From: Ostrinia nubilalis
Taxonomy: Eukaryota > Arthropoda > Insecta > Lepidoptera > Crambidae
Direction: 5' to 3'
Length of the DNA: 64,000 nucleotides
Assembly: GCF_963855985.1 (NCBI RefSeq)
Contig: NC_087095.1
Location: forward strand, 7,822,001-7,886,000
Shown here in pieces: positions 27,328 to 39,167 of this stretch; within the stretch, counting starts at the first letter, position 1; every line of letters begins with the position of its first letter. A program made the translations under genes and the position numbers. Below the pieces are notes generated by a model. It was given only the letters and a program-made list of their open reading frames with translations. It was not told the origin of the DNA and searched no databases.

Positions 27328-28251
27328 CCCGGCGCCAATGACGTGAAAATAATTGCAAAGACGATGACCCCGGGTCATATTGACCCATATTTCATCGATA
27401 ATTTTTCAAGAAGATTGAACTAGTAATTTTAATTTTAATTACTGTCTATGTTTGTAGGGTTCTTTACTGAGCTAATAAAACAAAAATAATACTAATACAT
27501 AATATAAATATTTTTTTTATAAATTTTTAACAAAATATGAAAAAATAATGTATAAAAACACAATGAGTCTATATTTTCTGTTTTTGGTAAAGATTTTTAG
27601 TATTTATAGGAATCAACAATGTTATATAGTGAAAAAGAGATAAAATCTACTTCTTATAAGCAAATACAATGAGATCAATCTTCTACTTGATCATTCAGAA
27701 CCATGGAACTGCTGAAACTGGTGCAGTATGTAATCAAATGATCTGGGCATGTAAATGTGGCATGACGCACTTGCCGGCGTCGTACTAATGCAAGGTTGAG
27801 ATTATCCGAAGACTGAGTCCACATTACTTGCGTCTTTTTCACATTTGTTGCCATTTCTAAGTTTTGGCTATTACAGCCTGTAATGCTTCACTCTCGGAAT
27901 TCGACTCTTCTAGCAGCCCTTCATTCATGCTGGGTCATTTAACAAAGCCATTTTGACTAAAACTTAAAAAATAATAACATAAGCTAGCACTAATCACAAA
28001 ATAAGCGAATAAAAGTAAGCCACAAAATCACCGCGCCACCGATGACGCCGGGTCATAATGACCCGTTTTAATTTGAAGCCTGTGTATCTCGCTACGCAAG
28101 CGGAGTCACACTGATTTAACTAACGGAATGGACTAAGGGAGGTTTTATCTCCAGCTATACGAACGCCCGAACCACAAAATGAACGCAAAAAAAAATTATG
28201 AACGTTTGAAAATGCCTCGGGTCAATATGACCCAGCGTCATTGACGCCGGG
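27328..28251. mobile_element. non-autonomous piggyBac-like element (924 bp)
   Basis: The ends CCCGGCGCCAATGACG and CGTCATTGACGCCGGG are inverted repeats, and TTAA flanks both sides (27324-27327, 28252-28255), the target duplication of piggyBac transposons. The interior carries palindromic GGGTCATATTGACCC, GGGTCATAATGACCC and GGGTCAATATGACCC near the ends. I see no transposase ORF, so mobilisation would need an enzyme supplied elsewhere. Confidence 0.85.
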
Positions 28252-28409
28252 TTAATACGGATTTTAAGTTTAGGTTTTAGGTTGTTCGTAATTAATAAAA
28301 TTTCTGTTACTGGCTAAAGAATAAAAAATATGCCAAGTATTCACACTGAAGGTTGCATTACCATTATTTACATTAAACAGTTCAACTGTTTTGTAATATA
28401 TTTGTGTAG

Positions 28410-28523
28410 ATGGTAGAATGCCGCAACCTCGATTAAACTTTAGCGAGCTTACTCAACTTTTAGAGGACACTTCCCCAAATAAAATACAAGGTGTACTGTG
28501 GTCCATACTGATGATACAACAAG
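28410..28523 (+). CDS. btsz: bitesize candidate cassette exon
   Basis: Between a TTTGTGTAG acceptor and a CAAG|GTAACA donor lies a 114-bp open stretch, phase 1 in and phase 1 out, so it can be included or skipped between 14286 and 33963 without changing frame. It encodes (D)GRMPQPRLNFSELTQLLEDT and then SPNKIQGVLWSILMIQQ, which looks like an amphipathic helical segment rather than random intron. An internal ATG at 28418 means it could also be a first exon. Evidence is limited to frame, splice signals and residue pattern; no family is recognised. Confidence 0.5.
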
Positions 28524-29030
28524 GTAACATTTTTTTTCCAAAAAAACAATTTTACTTTATCACCCTCAATCCTAAAATAAATCATATTGACGTCAATAAA
28601 CTAAAATACTTAAGTTTAATTTCGCTAAACACCTGCCATACATAATTTATCAATTAACAAACCAGTATCTGGTTACATTACTTAAGCATCTTGAGCAATT
28701 TAAATTGAGATAAAAATTGTGGTCATCGTCAGACAATCGTCTGACATTTAAATATTACGTATTTGTACTGACCCTTCCAAGTCGTTACGTGTACTCGGCA
28801 TTTTATTGTAAAGCTTCGGATGTAGCTATTATTGGAAGCACACCAACATCCATTGGACACGACATATTTTTTATCGATGGTGAATACAAAGACCCACTCA
28901 TTTCATATTCAAAAAAATAACTAAAAATCTGGTAGGTAGGTACGTTATAAAAGAACTCCCAAAAGTAGACTCAATCTCAGTTTTGTCCTGTGATTGAGCT
29001 AAATATTGAAATCCTGTAATACGAACCTAA

Positions 29031-29157
29031 GGCCCGGTCTGAGTTGAGATTTCCAGCCAGGGCGTGCTACCCAAAGATGAATTTAATATGAAAAGAGTTG
29101 AATGTTGATTTGAAGATGAACACGCTTAAGCCAAAAATCTCAACTCAGAAACCTGAC
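29031..29157. mobile_element. MITE
   Basis: The left end 'ggtctgagttgagatttcca' and the right end 'aaatctcaactcagaaacct' are inverted. About 125 bp, no ORF. Confidence 0.7.
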
Positions 29158-29159
29158 CT

Positions 29160-31265
29160 GGCCAGCATCGCCGCAGCGTGATCATAGGCCAATGACAGGT
29201 CGCGCAGACTATCATGGGTCGTTGGTGTGGTTGATGCTTTATTCTACAATCACCTGCTCTAGCAAGATTTCCCAAACTACCAAAGCGGGGGCGACACTGA
29301 TTTAATATGTAGATCAAAATTATCTTGCAATTGCTTAAGCGGATTTGCATATTGGCCACAATCGAATTTATATCACCTACTTACCTCTGGTGTAACTCAA
29401 TGGAAAGTGAAGTAGGCTTTCAAACCAAGTTAATTATTATATTTAGATATGCTTCGTTTATAAAACCAATATGGTTGTGACGTTTTATTAGTACTTACTT
29501 TAAATTAAAGACTCGTGTCTAGTAAACCTTATTTATGTTAGTGCATTATCTTTCTATTTAAGTGGCTTAGTTATAAAATCTAACTTTATGTTATGCCATA
29601 TAATACTTTCTCTGGAAAAGTGCTGTCACTGTGGTCTATTTCTATTTGCAACTTCATAATTTCACTATATGTTTCTTTTACTTATCCTAGAATTTTAATC
29701 GAATTAATTTATTGTGTGAAAAATAAAAACTACTTGTAGTAGGTAATCGCCTCACAACTTTTTTTTCGTACGTGTCTTATGGCAGAATACAATGAAAAAG
29801 GCAAATTGTTTAACGAAAGTGCAGTGAAAGTGACAAATGAAATCTATTCGGACACACATGCCACCTTTAATACTAACTAAGCACCTAATTTTTACTTATT
29901 GTAAATTCTGTTAAAATTGGAACTTCAATGAACTGATTGCTCTGCAAGTTTTTTTTAGAATCGAAATTAAGTAGCCACTAAGTGGGTTTAAAATTAAAAC
30001 CAGATCATTCTTGCACCATATTGAGATAAGGTAATCGAGGAAACCATTACTTAACATAGCTTACGATTGTTTTTAATGCGTTTATGTAAGTATTACGGAT
30101 CCCTTAATATGTTTTGGTGGTTTTCTACCACTTGTACAGATAAAAGTGTTGATGAAACGCTTGCGCAGGTGTGGTGCGCACGATATGGAACGTCACGGAC
30201 GCGTCGCGCGTCGCGTCGACTTGCTATTGACGGTCATGGACAAAGCACAATGCACATGTACAAACTAACTTAGTTCTTACGTAAACAAAAATACGGCTTA
30301 TGATGCCGTGAAAAGTGCAGCTTACGAGACTGCAACTAATTGTCTCAAATCTTCTTGGTTTGATGCGTTTGTGTGAAATCAGATAATAATGCCTTCTATA
30401 CTGACGATGTACACCTGGTGTCTTATGTATAGTTGTATTAGGTGCTTTGTTGCAATAAAATTCTATAATCTGACTTACAAGCTGCCACTTAGTATTAAAA
30501 ATAAACGTGTATTTGTTTTATAGGATTTGTTATTTTCGGGAAATAAATTCAGTTAAAAATAAATCGTAATTGCAAATTCATGTAGGAATGTTGTCTTACA
30601 CATTTCCTAGGCTTGGCTTTTATCTACCATAGTTGCGTAATATCAATTAATTAGTAATTCAATCTATTAGTTTGTTTTTGAGTTTACATTTTTATGTAGA
30701 TGGCGTAAAAACTGGTCCACGACCGTAATAGAATGAAGGTAATTCCGTAATACATTTTTTCCAATATTTATTCAATACTAAGACTTATTGATATTTTTCT
30801 TCTTGATGAAATGGTGAGAACCCTAAACATAATGAATTTGGTTTCATGAACCACTGACCCGAGAGAATTAATTTTAATTAGATCAGGCTCATGTATGTGA
30901 TGTGCGTTTTGCCAGCGGGTCCACCTAATAGAACTGAGAATATTTGTAACTTATTCACTTCTAATAAAATTATATTATTATTTTACTTTATAAATTATGA
31001 ATAATTAAAAAAAAACAGAAAACATAACATGTAGTTACATTATTTTATTTGATCTAATGACCTATTTTAAGAAATTTTCTAGATCATCGTTCCAAATTGT
31101 TGCGTAATATTTTTTATCCGATTTTTTTCGAAGGTCAGACATACTAGAGTCGTTTAAAACACGTTATTAATATTCTCATTATGCACGTTATATAAACTTT
31201 TGTCGCCTTTTAATGAGTTTAGTCTATAGAGTATTCGTTGAGAAGTTACACGTGAAGAAGTTAAG
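29160..31265. other. btsz intron or upstream region of alternative first exon
   Basis: Mostly AT-rich. A locally GC-rich patch at 30160-30230 (CACGGACGCGTCGCGCGTCG) could be regulatory, but I cannot assign it. No exon could be supported. Confidence 0.4.
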
Positions 31266-32364
31266 ATGGTCAGTGATAAAAAGAAGATAGTGAAAAGTGA
31301 TGATGATGTGTCGTGCTGGAGTTGTTTCACAGTGGAAAATGATGATAGAGATCCAAATCCTGTGCCATTGTCCAAAATTCGTAAAGAAAACCGGGATAAA
31401 TTGAAACTATATTCGTTCCTGGCATCCGAATTATCTAAACCTAAAGCAATTTCATTAAAACAAAAAGTAAGTGAAAATTACACAGTTGGTAAAAAATTAG
31501 AAGAAAATATGAAGACGCAGCAAATGAAACTGGATCCAGATTTTATAGAAAAATTGCCAGAAGAAAACGTGACAATAATTCATAAAGTACAAATTGAAAC
31601 TTCAACCCCCAAGCAAAAACACAATGTGAGAGATACATTTTTACCTAAAATTGAAAATAAAAATAAAATATGTGACAGTTTGAGCGTTCCAGACTGTAAA
31701 GGGACACAGAAAAACATTAATAATCTTGCTCAGCGTGATAAAAAAATTATATCCAGCTCAAATAGTTCTGATTCCGGATATACTAGCCCATCAGTGCGTG
31801 AATTTCATGAAGCTGAAACAAATAGGGATTCTCTTACAAACAATGTAAAAATTAATGTAAGTGATGCTGCTCAACACGATAAAGAAGTTACGATAGAAAA
31901 TGCAAGTTCAAATGGTTCCGAGTCCGAGTATTCTGGTTCTTCAATAACTGTTCCAGAATCCCATGATGAAAAAAATAGGGACTCTCTCACAATCACTGAA
32001 AAAAATATTGTTAGTGATGTTGCTCAACAAGATAAAGAAGTAACGATAGACAACGCAAGTTCCAATGGTTCTGACTCCGGATATACTGGTTCTTCAATAA
32101 CAGTCCGAGAATTCCACGAAGCCGAGTCAAATAAGGATTCTATCACAAAAACTGATCGAACCAAAAGGGATACCACTCCCGTGCTTGATCATTCATCGTT
32201 GCCTTATAATTTGAAATCATCTTTACCTACCTTACACTTGAGTAAGAGCAGCACTTTGACGACATCTACCAAGTCTTTATTTACGGAATCAAATCGAAAA
32301 CCACTGAAGTCTATTCGTTGGAGCACGCTATGTGTGGATCAAGAAGACATTTCGCATTCCGAAG
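31266..32364 (+). CDS. btsz: bitesize candidate alternative first exon A (MVSDKKK)
   Basis: A 368-codon frame starts at 31266 (AAGATGG context) and would read through to a stop at 32370. Splicing after GAAG at 32364 (GTCGGT, a weak donor) ends in phase 1 and fits the common exon at 33963, giving ..ISHSE|DEVYVTET. The N-terminus has SCWSCF. The middle has three copies of a roughly 60-residue repeat built on (S/N)SSNGSDSGYTGSSITVREF and VAQ(Q/H)DKEVTI. The rest is polar and Ser/Lys-rich. No domain is recognised. Length, coding-like composition and phase suggest a real isoform-specific N-terminus. Alternatively it is an independent single-exon gene ending at 32372. Confidence 0.55.
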
Positions 32365-32854
32365 GTCGGTAAATTTTAAATGTAGTTTTTGTCTATGTTT
32401 GTAATTAGGTAGGTGGAGACGTATTAAATAGGAAAAACTTTACAATTATTATTGTTCGCTGTAAGCTAGTTTTAAAACCCTGATACATAGATACATTTAT
32501 GTATGTAATAATGAAAGCTAAAATTGTTTAAAGTTATAAATCTTATAAAAAATACTTTGATGGTCGGCAAGATATTTTATTTCCTATGGAAGCATTGCAT
32601 TTTGTCCAATTAGACAAAGACTAAAGTAAAAGATTTTTTATTGCGAATTGTGGCCCTGCTATGAAAACGCACACGAATTGTTCTCTGGGACTACTGCGGG
32701 GCTTGTTCAATCAGTGATATTGCGAGTGCGTTTAGCATAGTGCCGTATCGCGACCGCTATCGCATATCTACACCATAACAGGAAACAATCCCAGCACACA
32801 GGACACGATAATGAGGATTTCATTCGGAATTAACATACAGTGAATTTATTTTGT

Positions 32855-32874
32855 TCAGTTCAGTCGTGTTCAGT
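32855..32874 (+). promoter_or_regulatory. triple TCAGT initiator cluster
   Basis: TCAGT occurs at 32855, 32860 and 32870, 10-29 bp before the ATG at 32884. It matches the arthropod initiator consensus and suggests an internal promoter with a very short leader. The 200 bp upstream are GC-richer than the surrounding intron. Confidence 0.45.
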
Positions 32875-32883
32875 GTTTTAATA

Positions 32884-33591
32884 ATGGCGTCATCAACGAA
32901 CGCCAATTCGGATTTACGTTACTTATCTTTCGGAAATACATCATCACATCCAGATGATGTAGCTTCTGGAAGATATTATCCTGTAAACGTGTATAGCACA
33001 AATTCTAGTGACAGAAAACTGACATTATACGATTGTTTGCGTTGTGCGTGTTGCTGTAAATCAAGTCGTAAAGAAGAAATCATAAACTCGCAGATAGAGG
33101 ATGTACATGCATCATTAGTGAAGCCATTAAAGAAAAGTTACAATTTGCAAAAAGAAAAGGAGAAGCAAGTACCTTCCATACGCGAGCAATTCCAAACTGA
33201 AATTCCGGCGTTGACGGTCACTAGGGCAGTCGACGATGACTTATCAAAATCAACCACGAAGCTGCTTTTGTCTAGCGAGAAAATGTCAAGTTCAATAAGC
33301 CTTAGTACACCTAAATACCACGTAAAAAGAAAAACACCCAGTGCAAACGAATCTGCTAACTCGAGGAATTCTGCCGGCAATAGCAGGAGCAGTACCCTCA
33401 AGTCTGGTGAGAAAGTCTCATTCATTCATGAAATCCTGGAGTGCCGTGACTCCTTCTTGAAGTCTTTGGAGTGGTTCGATAACTCCCTGACGAGGGGCAA
33501 AAAGTGTCGACCAGTAAAACGCGACGAATGGATAGAGTTGCGGAACGATAGCGGTACCTTAAGCAGAAAGAATTTAAGGCACCAATATTAA
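32884..33591 (+). CDS. btsz: bitesize candidate alternative first exon B (MASSTNAN)
   Basis: The ATG at 32884 is chosen over the in-frame ATG at 32851 because the TCAGT motifs fall between them. The frame stays open to a stop at 33591. A strong phase-1 donor lies at 33406 (TCTG|GTGAGA) and a weak phase-1 donor at 33553 (GCG|GTACCT). Both join in frame to 33963 and give a short isoform of about 537 residues (first donor) with both C2 domains. The N-terminus carries DCLRCACCCKS, a cysteine cluster suited to palmitoylation. The segment after the first donor (FIHEILECRDSFLKSLEWFD) looks protein-like, so the later donor may be used too. Drosophila btsz is known to use alternative N-termini; that this exon is one is inference. 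Confidence 0.6.
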   Translation: MASSTNANSDLRYLSFGNTSSHPDDVASGRYYPVNVYSTNSSDRKLTLYDCLRCACCCKSSRKEEIINSQIEDVHASLVKPLKKSYNLQKEKEKQVPSIREQFQTEIPALTVTRAVDDDLSKSTTKLLLSSEKMSSSISLSTPKYHVKRKTPSANESANSRNSAGNSRSSTLKSGEKVSFIHEILECRDSFLKSLEWFDNSLTRGKKCRPVKRDEWIELRNDSGTLSRKNLRHQY

Positions 33592-33962
33592 CCGTTTTCG
33601 AGCACCTTCTATTTTCTCAGCAATTTTAATTACTTCTACACTTGAGTTTTTACATTAGGCATGGTGTTATGTCCGAGACAGACTAATTTGCAGGCTTTTA
33701 ACTTTCTGTTGATAATTAATTCAGATATGATTGAAATGATAATACAAGCAAGTGAAACAAGACTTATTTACAGTTTCTTGTCTGCACTATCTTAGCGAAT
33801 GTAATCGTACGAGCACCTGATTAATGAATACCATTCAGGTCAAACGGTCGTGACTGCGCTTTAACAATTGGCACCAGTTTATGCAAACAATAACCACACC
33901 CATAATTTTATTTTATTTAAAATACAATACGGTGTCTTATTGAAGTTCTTTTTTTGTTTCAG

Positions 33963-34093
33963 ATGAAGTATACGTCACAGAAACATTGTCGCCGGGACAT
34001 GCCACCCTGCCGAGGCGATCAAACTCCCCGCTACCACACGAAAGGGACATGTTGGACCGAGATCGATTCCCCATCAACAGGAGTGGACTTCAG
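33963..34093 (+). CDS. btsz: bitesize common linker exon
   Basis: Acceptor TTTTTTTGTTTCAG|AT and donor CTTCAG|GTTAGT bound a 131-bp exon, entered in phase 1 and left in phase 0. It encodes (D)EVYVTETLSPGHATLPRRSN, then SPLPHERDMLDRDRFPINRS, GLQ. This basic, Ser/Pro-rich linker precedes the C2A domain. All candidate N-terminal exons (14058, 28410, 31266, 32884) end in the phase this exon requires, which makes it the likely junction point of the isoforms. Confidence 0.8.
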
Positions 34094-36484
34094 GTTAGTA
34101 AAGATAGTTTTTTTCTCCAGTTGATCAATTTTATTTCAAAATTTTCGAAATTCAGATTTATCTCAGTAGTCAGGCCTCATCCTACCTAATCAACGAACTA
34201 TACCTACTTAGATACGTTTTGCCAGTATAAGAATGATGTCATATCGGGTTTGGTACTTTGGTCCGTTAGGTACATCAGTAATGTAGTCCCACACACCACC
34301 CTGTCCCCCGGCAGTGGTGACGGTGCGCAAAGCATTTCCTTCGCGACAAAAAAAAATGGCCCAAGTAGAAATATGTGATTTTGAATAAACGTCAACAAAC
34401 ACAAACAAACCAGCCTAATGTCCCATTTAGATCTTAAGAGTCATAATAATTTAATAACACAAACTGACTCATTTATCTACAGCCATTATCTATTAGTCGA
34501 GCACAAAACATATCCTTGTATCAGATCGAATATTGTATTTACATTACCGCATAAAATGAAATCATTTTGTGGTGAAACGGCCGTCTTAAACCGGCTTTGT
34601 TGCTAACCTAAAGCCGCTCTTTTGGTTCATAGGATAAAGGTGTTGTGCGAATGTGAGTATCGTCACAGGTGTAACCACCAGTATTGTCTTTGCGACCCCG
34701 CCGGCCATTGTACGTGTTACTGCGTCTTGCGACATGCTTCGCGAACAACAAGGTTTTGCAAAACATTACTACAGCAAATCTAAATAAATATGCGCGTATT
34801 GTATTATTTGTTTATCGTATAGGTACCGTTTTAGGATTGCTTATTAACGTTTGATAAGGCCTAATAACAACGATAATGCTGGTTATTTTTTGCACACCGA
34901 AAAAAAGAACATTCGTACTTACTACGAAATAACCCCAATTCAAACACGATTCCGCGTGGGTTTGTTTAGTGGTCATACATAATTGTTAATCATGTCATTG
35001 TGAGCGGCGTGTATTGCGACATTAATCCCTTAAAAGTGTGACAGTGTAGGTAGATACGATAAAGCACATTGCCCAATGCCATATGCGGTTGGCTGGCCCG
35101 TTTCACATGCCATACACAACACTAGTATTGACGGGTGGTGCAAAGTGCAAGGCCCTGCGGAAATAACATAGATAAGGTAAGTACCCCCTACTTCGGTATA
35201 TTAAGGCTCTTACGACTTTAACATTTTATTTAAAAATAACCAAGCATGATATCAGTATGAAAGCTTTTGTATGCTAAACTTTGGTCTTTTGACAGTAACT
35301 TAATACATAAATTATAGTAATATAGTTTGAACTTTTTTTTATATTAATTGTTCTGCGGACCTCTTGTTTGGATCCTGTTTCGTGATAAAATTTTGCTCTG
35401 TTTCTAAGTTCGTGAACTCATGTCCCCTATTTCGGGATAAGGTTTTATGCATCGAGTTAGGATTTTTATTAATGATTAAGGGTTTAATAAATTTAAAAAC
35501 GATAATATAAATTTAGAATAAAATAATTATGTGAAATTGACGATATTACTTACCTGAAATATTCATGAGAAATTATGTGAGTCTAGCTAGGTACATATGT
35601 ACCTACGTTAAAAAATTTGATTTGTTAATTCTAACAATATGTGGAAATATTTATATAACCATTAGAAATGTGTTACTTACCCCCTTACATAAATAAAACA
35701 AATCGAATTAAAAACAAAATAACGCTGATAGTACTTATGCCAATTTATCTTAAAATTGGTCATTTATGTGAACTTCAAACTCGTGTCATATAAATTCTAG
35801 TGAACGAAACATATACCGAATTTAGGTTATGAGAAACATAAATAAATGCATTATTTGTTTCATAACTTACATTTCAATTGTCATAAATAATTATTTAAAA
35901 ACCATGCATCAAAATGTTATCCATAATATCCTTGATTCGGTAGTGTCACGAAATAGGGGACACCCGAAAAATAATATGTACGCTATTTCGTGAGTCAATT
36001 AATCGCAATTTTAAAGGAATTCTACGTTTTTCATATAACTTTTTCTAAGCCAAATCAATTGTCAAGGAACACATGAAACCACTATTACAAGTTTTATTCA
36101 AATGGACGTTCCTTCGCCTTTCTATAAGCTTAAGAAGTTGGAGCGTTAACCTTACGGTGAGAGCAACCTTTGCACGCCGCACGGCTGTTTTTGGCTCTCT
36201 GAGAGTTTGAAGCTTCGTATTGCTCTCATTTTTGGCGCAACAATGTTGGTACTTGGTTTTTTAGATAGCCTAAATAATAGAGTTTTTGTAGTAATGAAAT
36301 TTTTTTACAAATAATATTCCAATTGCTTGTTATTTGAGCTAGAAAAAAAACTTACGAACTTACGTACTATCACGAACTAGTAGCCGTTTACCTTAACTGT
36401 CTATTGCAGCGATAGGTACCTATTCAAACTTTTTTCTGTGACACACACAAACACGTTACTATGAGCTCGGGAACGATACTTGAA
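34094..36484. other. btsz intron, nothing recognised
   Basis: AT-rich, with stops in all frames. No supported exon or repeat. Confidence 0.45.
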
Positions 36485-36486
36485 AA

Positions 36487-37556
36487 AAAAACCGGCCAAG
36501 TGCGAGTCGGGCTCGCACACCGAGGGTTCCGCCGTACAAACGTAGCGGTTTACAATTTATGACGTATTAAATCAAATTACTTACTTGATTCCGTTGCGAG
36601 TAGTGGCGAATTTCAAAATATGCGGTATGATTATTTTTTCTTTATTTATTTTTCCTATATTTGCATTATAGGTAGGTACCTACCTCAGCGTTTTGAATTT
36701 TTGCGTTGATTTAGAATTTCTCACAGTTTAGAGGCAATTAGATTTAAGAAGTGTTTGATATGAATTTCAACTTTAATATCTCTACGCGTTAATGTGAAAA
36801 AGGGTAGGTAGTAAGTTTATAATTATTAAAAAAATATTTTGTCATGTAAGCAAAAATAATATTTTAAATTTTATATAACTTCAAATTTATCATTTTCGCA
36901 ATTTTTCCTTTATCTGTACTATATAACGTTGCTTCGTGCCGAATTTCAAGATTCTGAGTTCACAGGAAGTACCTTGTAGGTTTTGATTCCCTAGCGTGTG
37001 ACGGAAATTCGTCTAAGGTATCAGTATAAACTGCTGTATCTTTTGATCGCGTTAACTTAGAAGTTTGATTTTTTTACTTCTTAAAGGGACAATAGATCTA
37101 GGTATTTGGTATAAATTTCAATTTGATACCTTTATTCGTTCGTGAGAAATAAGGTAGTAAGTTTCATTTTATTAAAATATTTTTATTATATTATATAACT
37201 AAAAAAATGTAATTTTCGCAATTTTTCCTATATTTGCATTATATGACAATGCTTTATGCCAAATTTCAAGATTCTGAGTTTACGGGAAGTATCCTGTAGG
37301 TTTTGATTCCTTTGCGAGTGTCGAAAATTTGTTGAAAATATCGACATAATCGGCTGTATCTTTTGATTGGCTTGGCTTAGAAGTTTGATATTTTCACAGC
37401 TTAAAGGGACAATAGACCTGAGTATTTCATGTGAATTTCAGCTTGATACGTTCACGCGTTCTTGAGATAAAGGGTCTTGACAGACGGACGGACGGACAAC
37501 AAAGTGATCCTATAAGGGTTCCGTTTTTTCCTTTTGAGGTACGGAACCCTAAAAAG
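36487..37556. repeat. CCGGCCAAGTGCGAGTCGG repeat (about 1.07 kb)
   Basis: Starts ACCGGCCAAGTGCGAGTCGG, continues 'ctcgcacaccgagggttccg', and ends 'agggttccgttttttccttt', 'tgaggtacggaaccctaaaa', the hallmark of a very common lepidopteran repeat. The interior holds direct repeats with a period of about 330 bp ('gaatttcaagattctgagtt' near 36940 and 'aaatttcaagattctgagtt' near 37260). No intact ORF. Confidence 0.85.
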
Positions 37557-37559
37557 AAG

Positions 37560-38972
37560 AAATGCATAGGGTAAATAATGTCTTAGTTATTAATGGCATG
37601 GCGTGCGGCCAATTTACTCAAGTTTTATTCGTTTTAAGTATAACTTTTCAGTTTAACTAGTCAAAATTAACGTGACCCTCTTGAATATTATTCAACTTGT
37701 TACATTGACTTGTTCTTGTTATTATTTCTTTATAAGCTTATCTCAGCGGAACAAAAATACGTAATACCAATTGACTAAAAGAAATCTGTGGGTAGAACGA
37801 TAATATTATTAAACGGTTAGTGTTATTTTTTCTTATTTATAGCTTTTTGTTGGTCCGCTATTTTCTATCCATTGCACGGCAGCTATTAAAATAATATCAT
37901 ATCAGTTAAACAAGGACATTAACGTGTTTAATATAATGAATGCGATTTAGGGTTTTGATTGTGGATTAATTTATGTAAAAGGAACGAATTAATTATACAT
38001 TTCCCTAGGGATAGTTTGTAATAATTAAAGTTAAGTTACTGCCCAATCAGGATTGTTTTAATTGATATTGATTTTAAAATCTAAGCCACTTCAGTGTAAA
38101 GTAGGCTTTTTACTGTGTTTTTCGTGTGAACGTGAGTTATTTTATAACATGTACGAGTAGGTAGGTACTTTATTAATTATTTTGTACAATAAAACATCCG
38201 ACATTCGATAACACCTGTTAATGCTGTAAATTAATACGGTACTCGTAATTCACTAAATTGTATGTTAGCGAGTTGTAATTTTTTTTTTTTAAAATTCCGT
38301 GTTTATTTATTGATCAAACAAGGAATTGAAATACCTACATTTATGCTAATGTGTAATAATTAATATACAACGACTGATTTGAATATTTGAAAGAGGAAAA
38401 TGGATTACAAACATCGAATCGTGTGACATAATGAGTGTACGGTATCGAGTGACAGGCGATAATGCAAGCAAACAGAATCATTGTGAACTCTCTTCAGTCT
38501 GCAGTAGGCGTGGGATCACAACCCATAACGTGTCAGGTGTATATTTCTGTTGATAACTTAAAATATTATAATGTAACTATAGTTAAGTACATGCTGGAAT
38601 TCTGTAACCACCTAATTTCACCGCCCGTTTTCATCTGACTCAGTGTTGTTTTCGTTTCCTGTCTGAACAATAAATTATTAAGTTTTATTATCGATAATAT
38701 TTAAAGCACAATCTTAATTGAACAATAATATCACGTCGATGACAGTTGAAAACACAACGTTGATTCAATTGATTTATCAAAGTTAAAGATGGCTGCGCTG
38801 ATGCGAAAAAATCTCATTAGTTTCTTCAATTTAGAATAAGTTTCACAAATAAATAAGATTTGTTTTTACTTGTTACAAATAAAGATAGGTTATTTTATTC
38901 GTTTTAAAACTATTTCAGGTTTCATCTATTTTGCTTGTGTCTTGTATTTATTTGTATTTTTTCGTTTTCCAG
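37560..38972. other. btsz intron, nothing recognised
   Basis: AT-rich, ending in the polypyrimidine tract of the acceptor at 38972. Confidence 0.5.
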
Positions 38973-39167
38973 GCGCGTTCGGAATCCATGGCTTCTGTGT
39001 ACTCTGGAGCTGGCGAGGGTACCCGCAGCAACGTGACAGTCCGCGGGGAAGTCCAATTCTCGCTGCTGTACAACTACCGCCTGGGCGCTTTGGAAGTGGG
39101 CGTCAAGAGATGCCGCGATTTAGCGCCCGTCGACACCAAAAGGAACCGCTCTGATCCTTACGTTAAG
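38973..39167 (+). CDS. btsz: bitesize exon, N-terminal part of C2A domain
   Basis: A phase 0-0 exon of 195 bp after CGTTTTCCAG, ending GTTAAG|GTAAGC. It encodes ARSESMASVYSGAGEGTRS, then NVTVRGEVQFSLLYNYRLG, and KRCRDLAPVDTKRNRSDPYVK. The last stretch is the C2 loop-1 region (aspartates in VDTK and SDPYVK), typical of synaptotagmin-like C2A domains. The internal Met (ESMAS) is not needed as a start. C2 domains of this family bind phospholipids and dock proteins at membranes. Confidence 0.93.
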
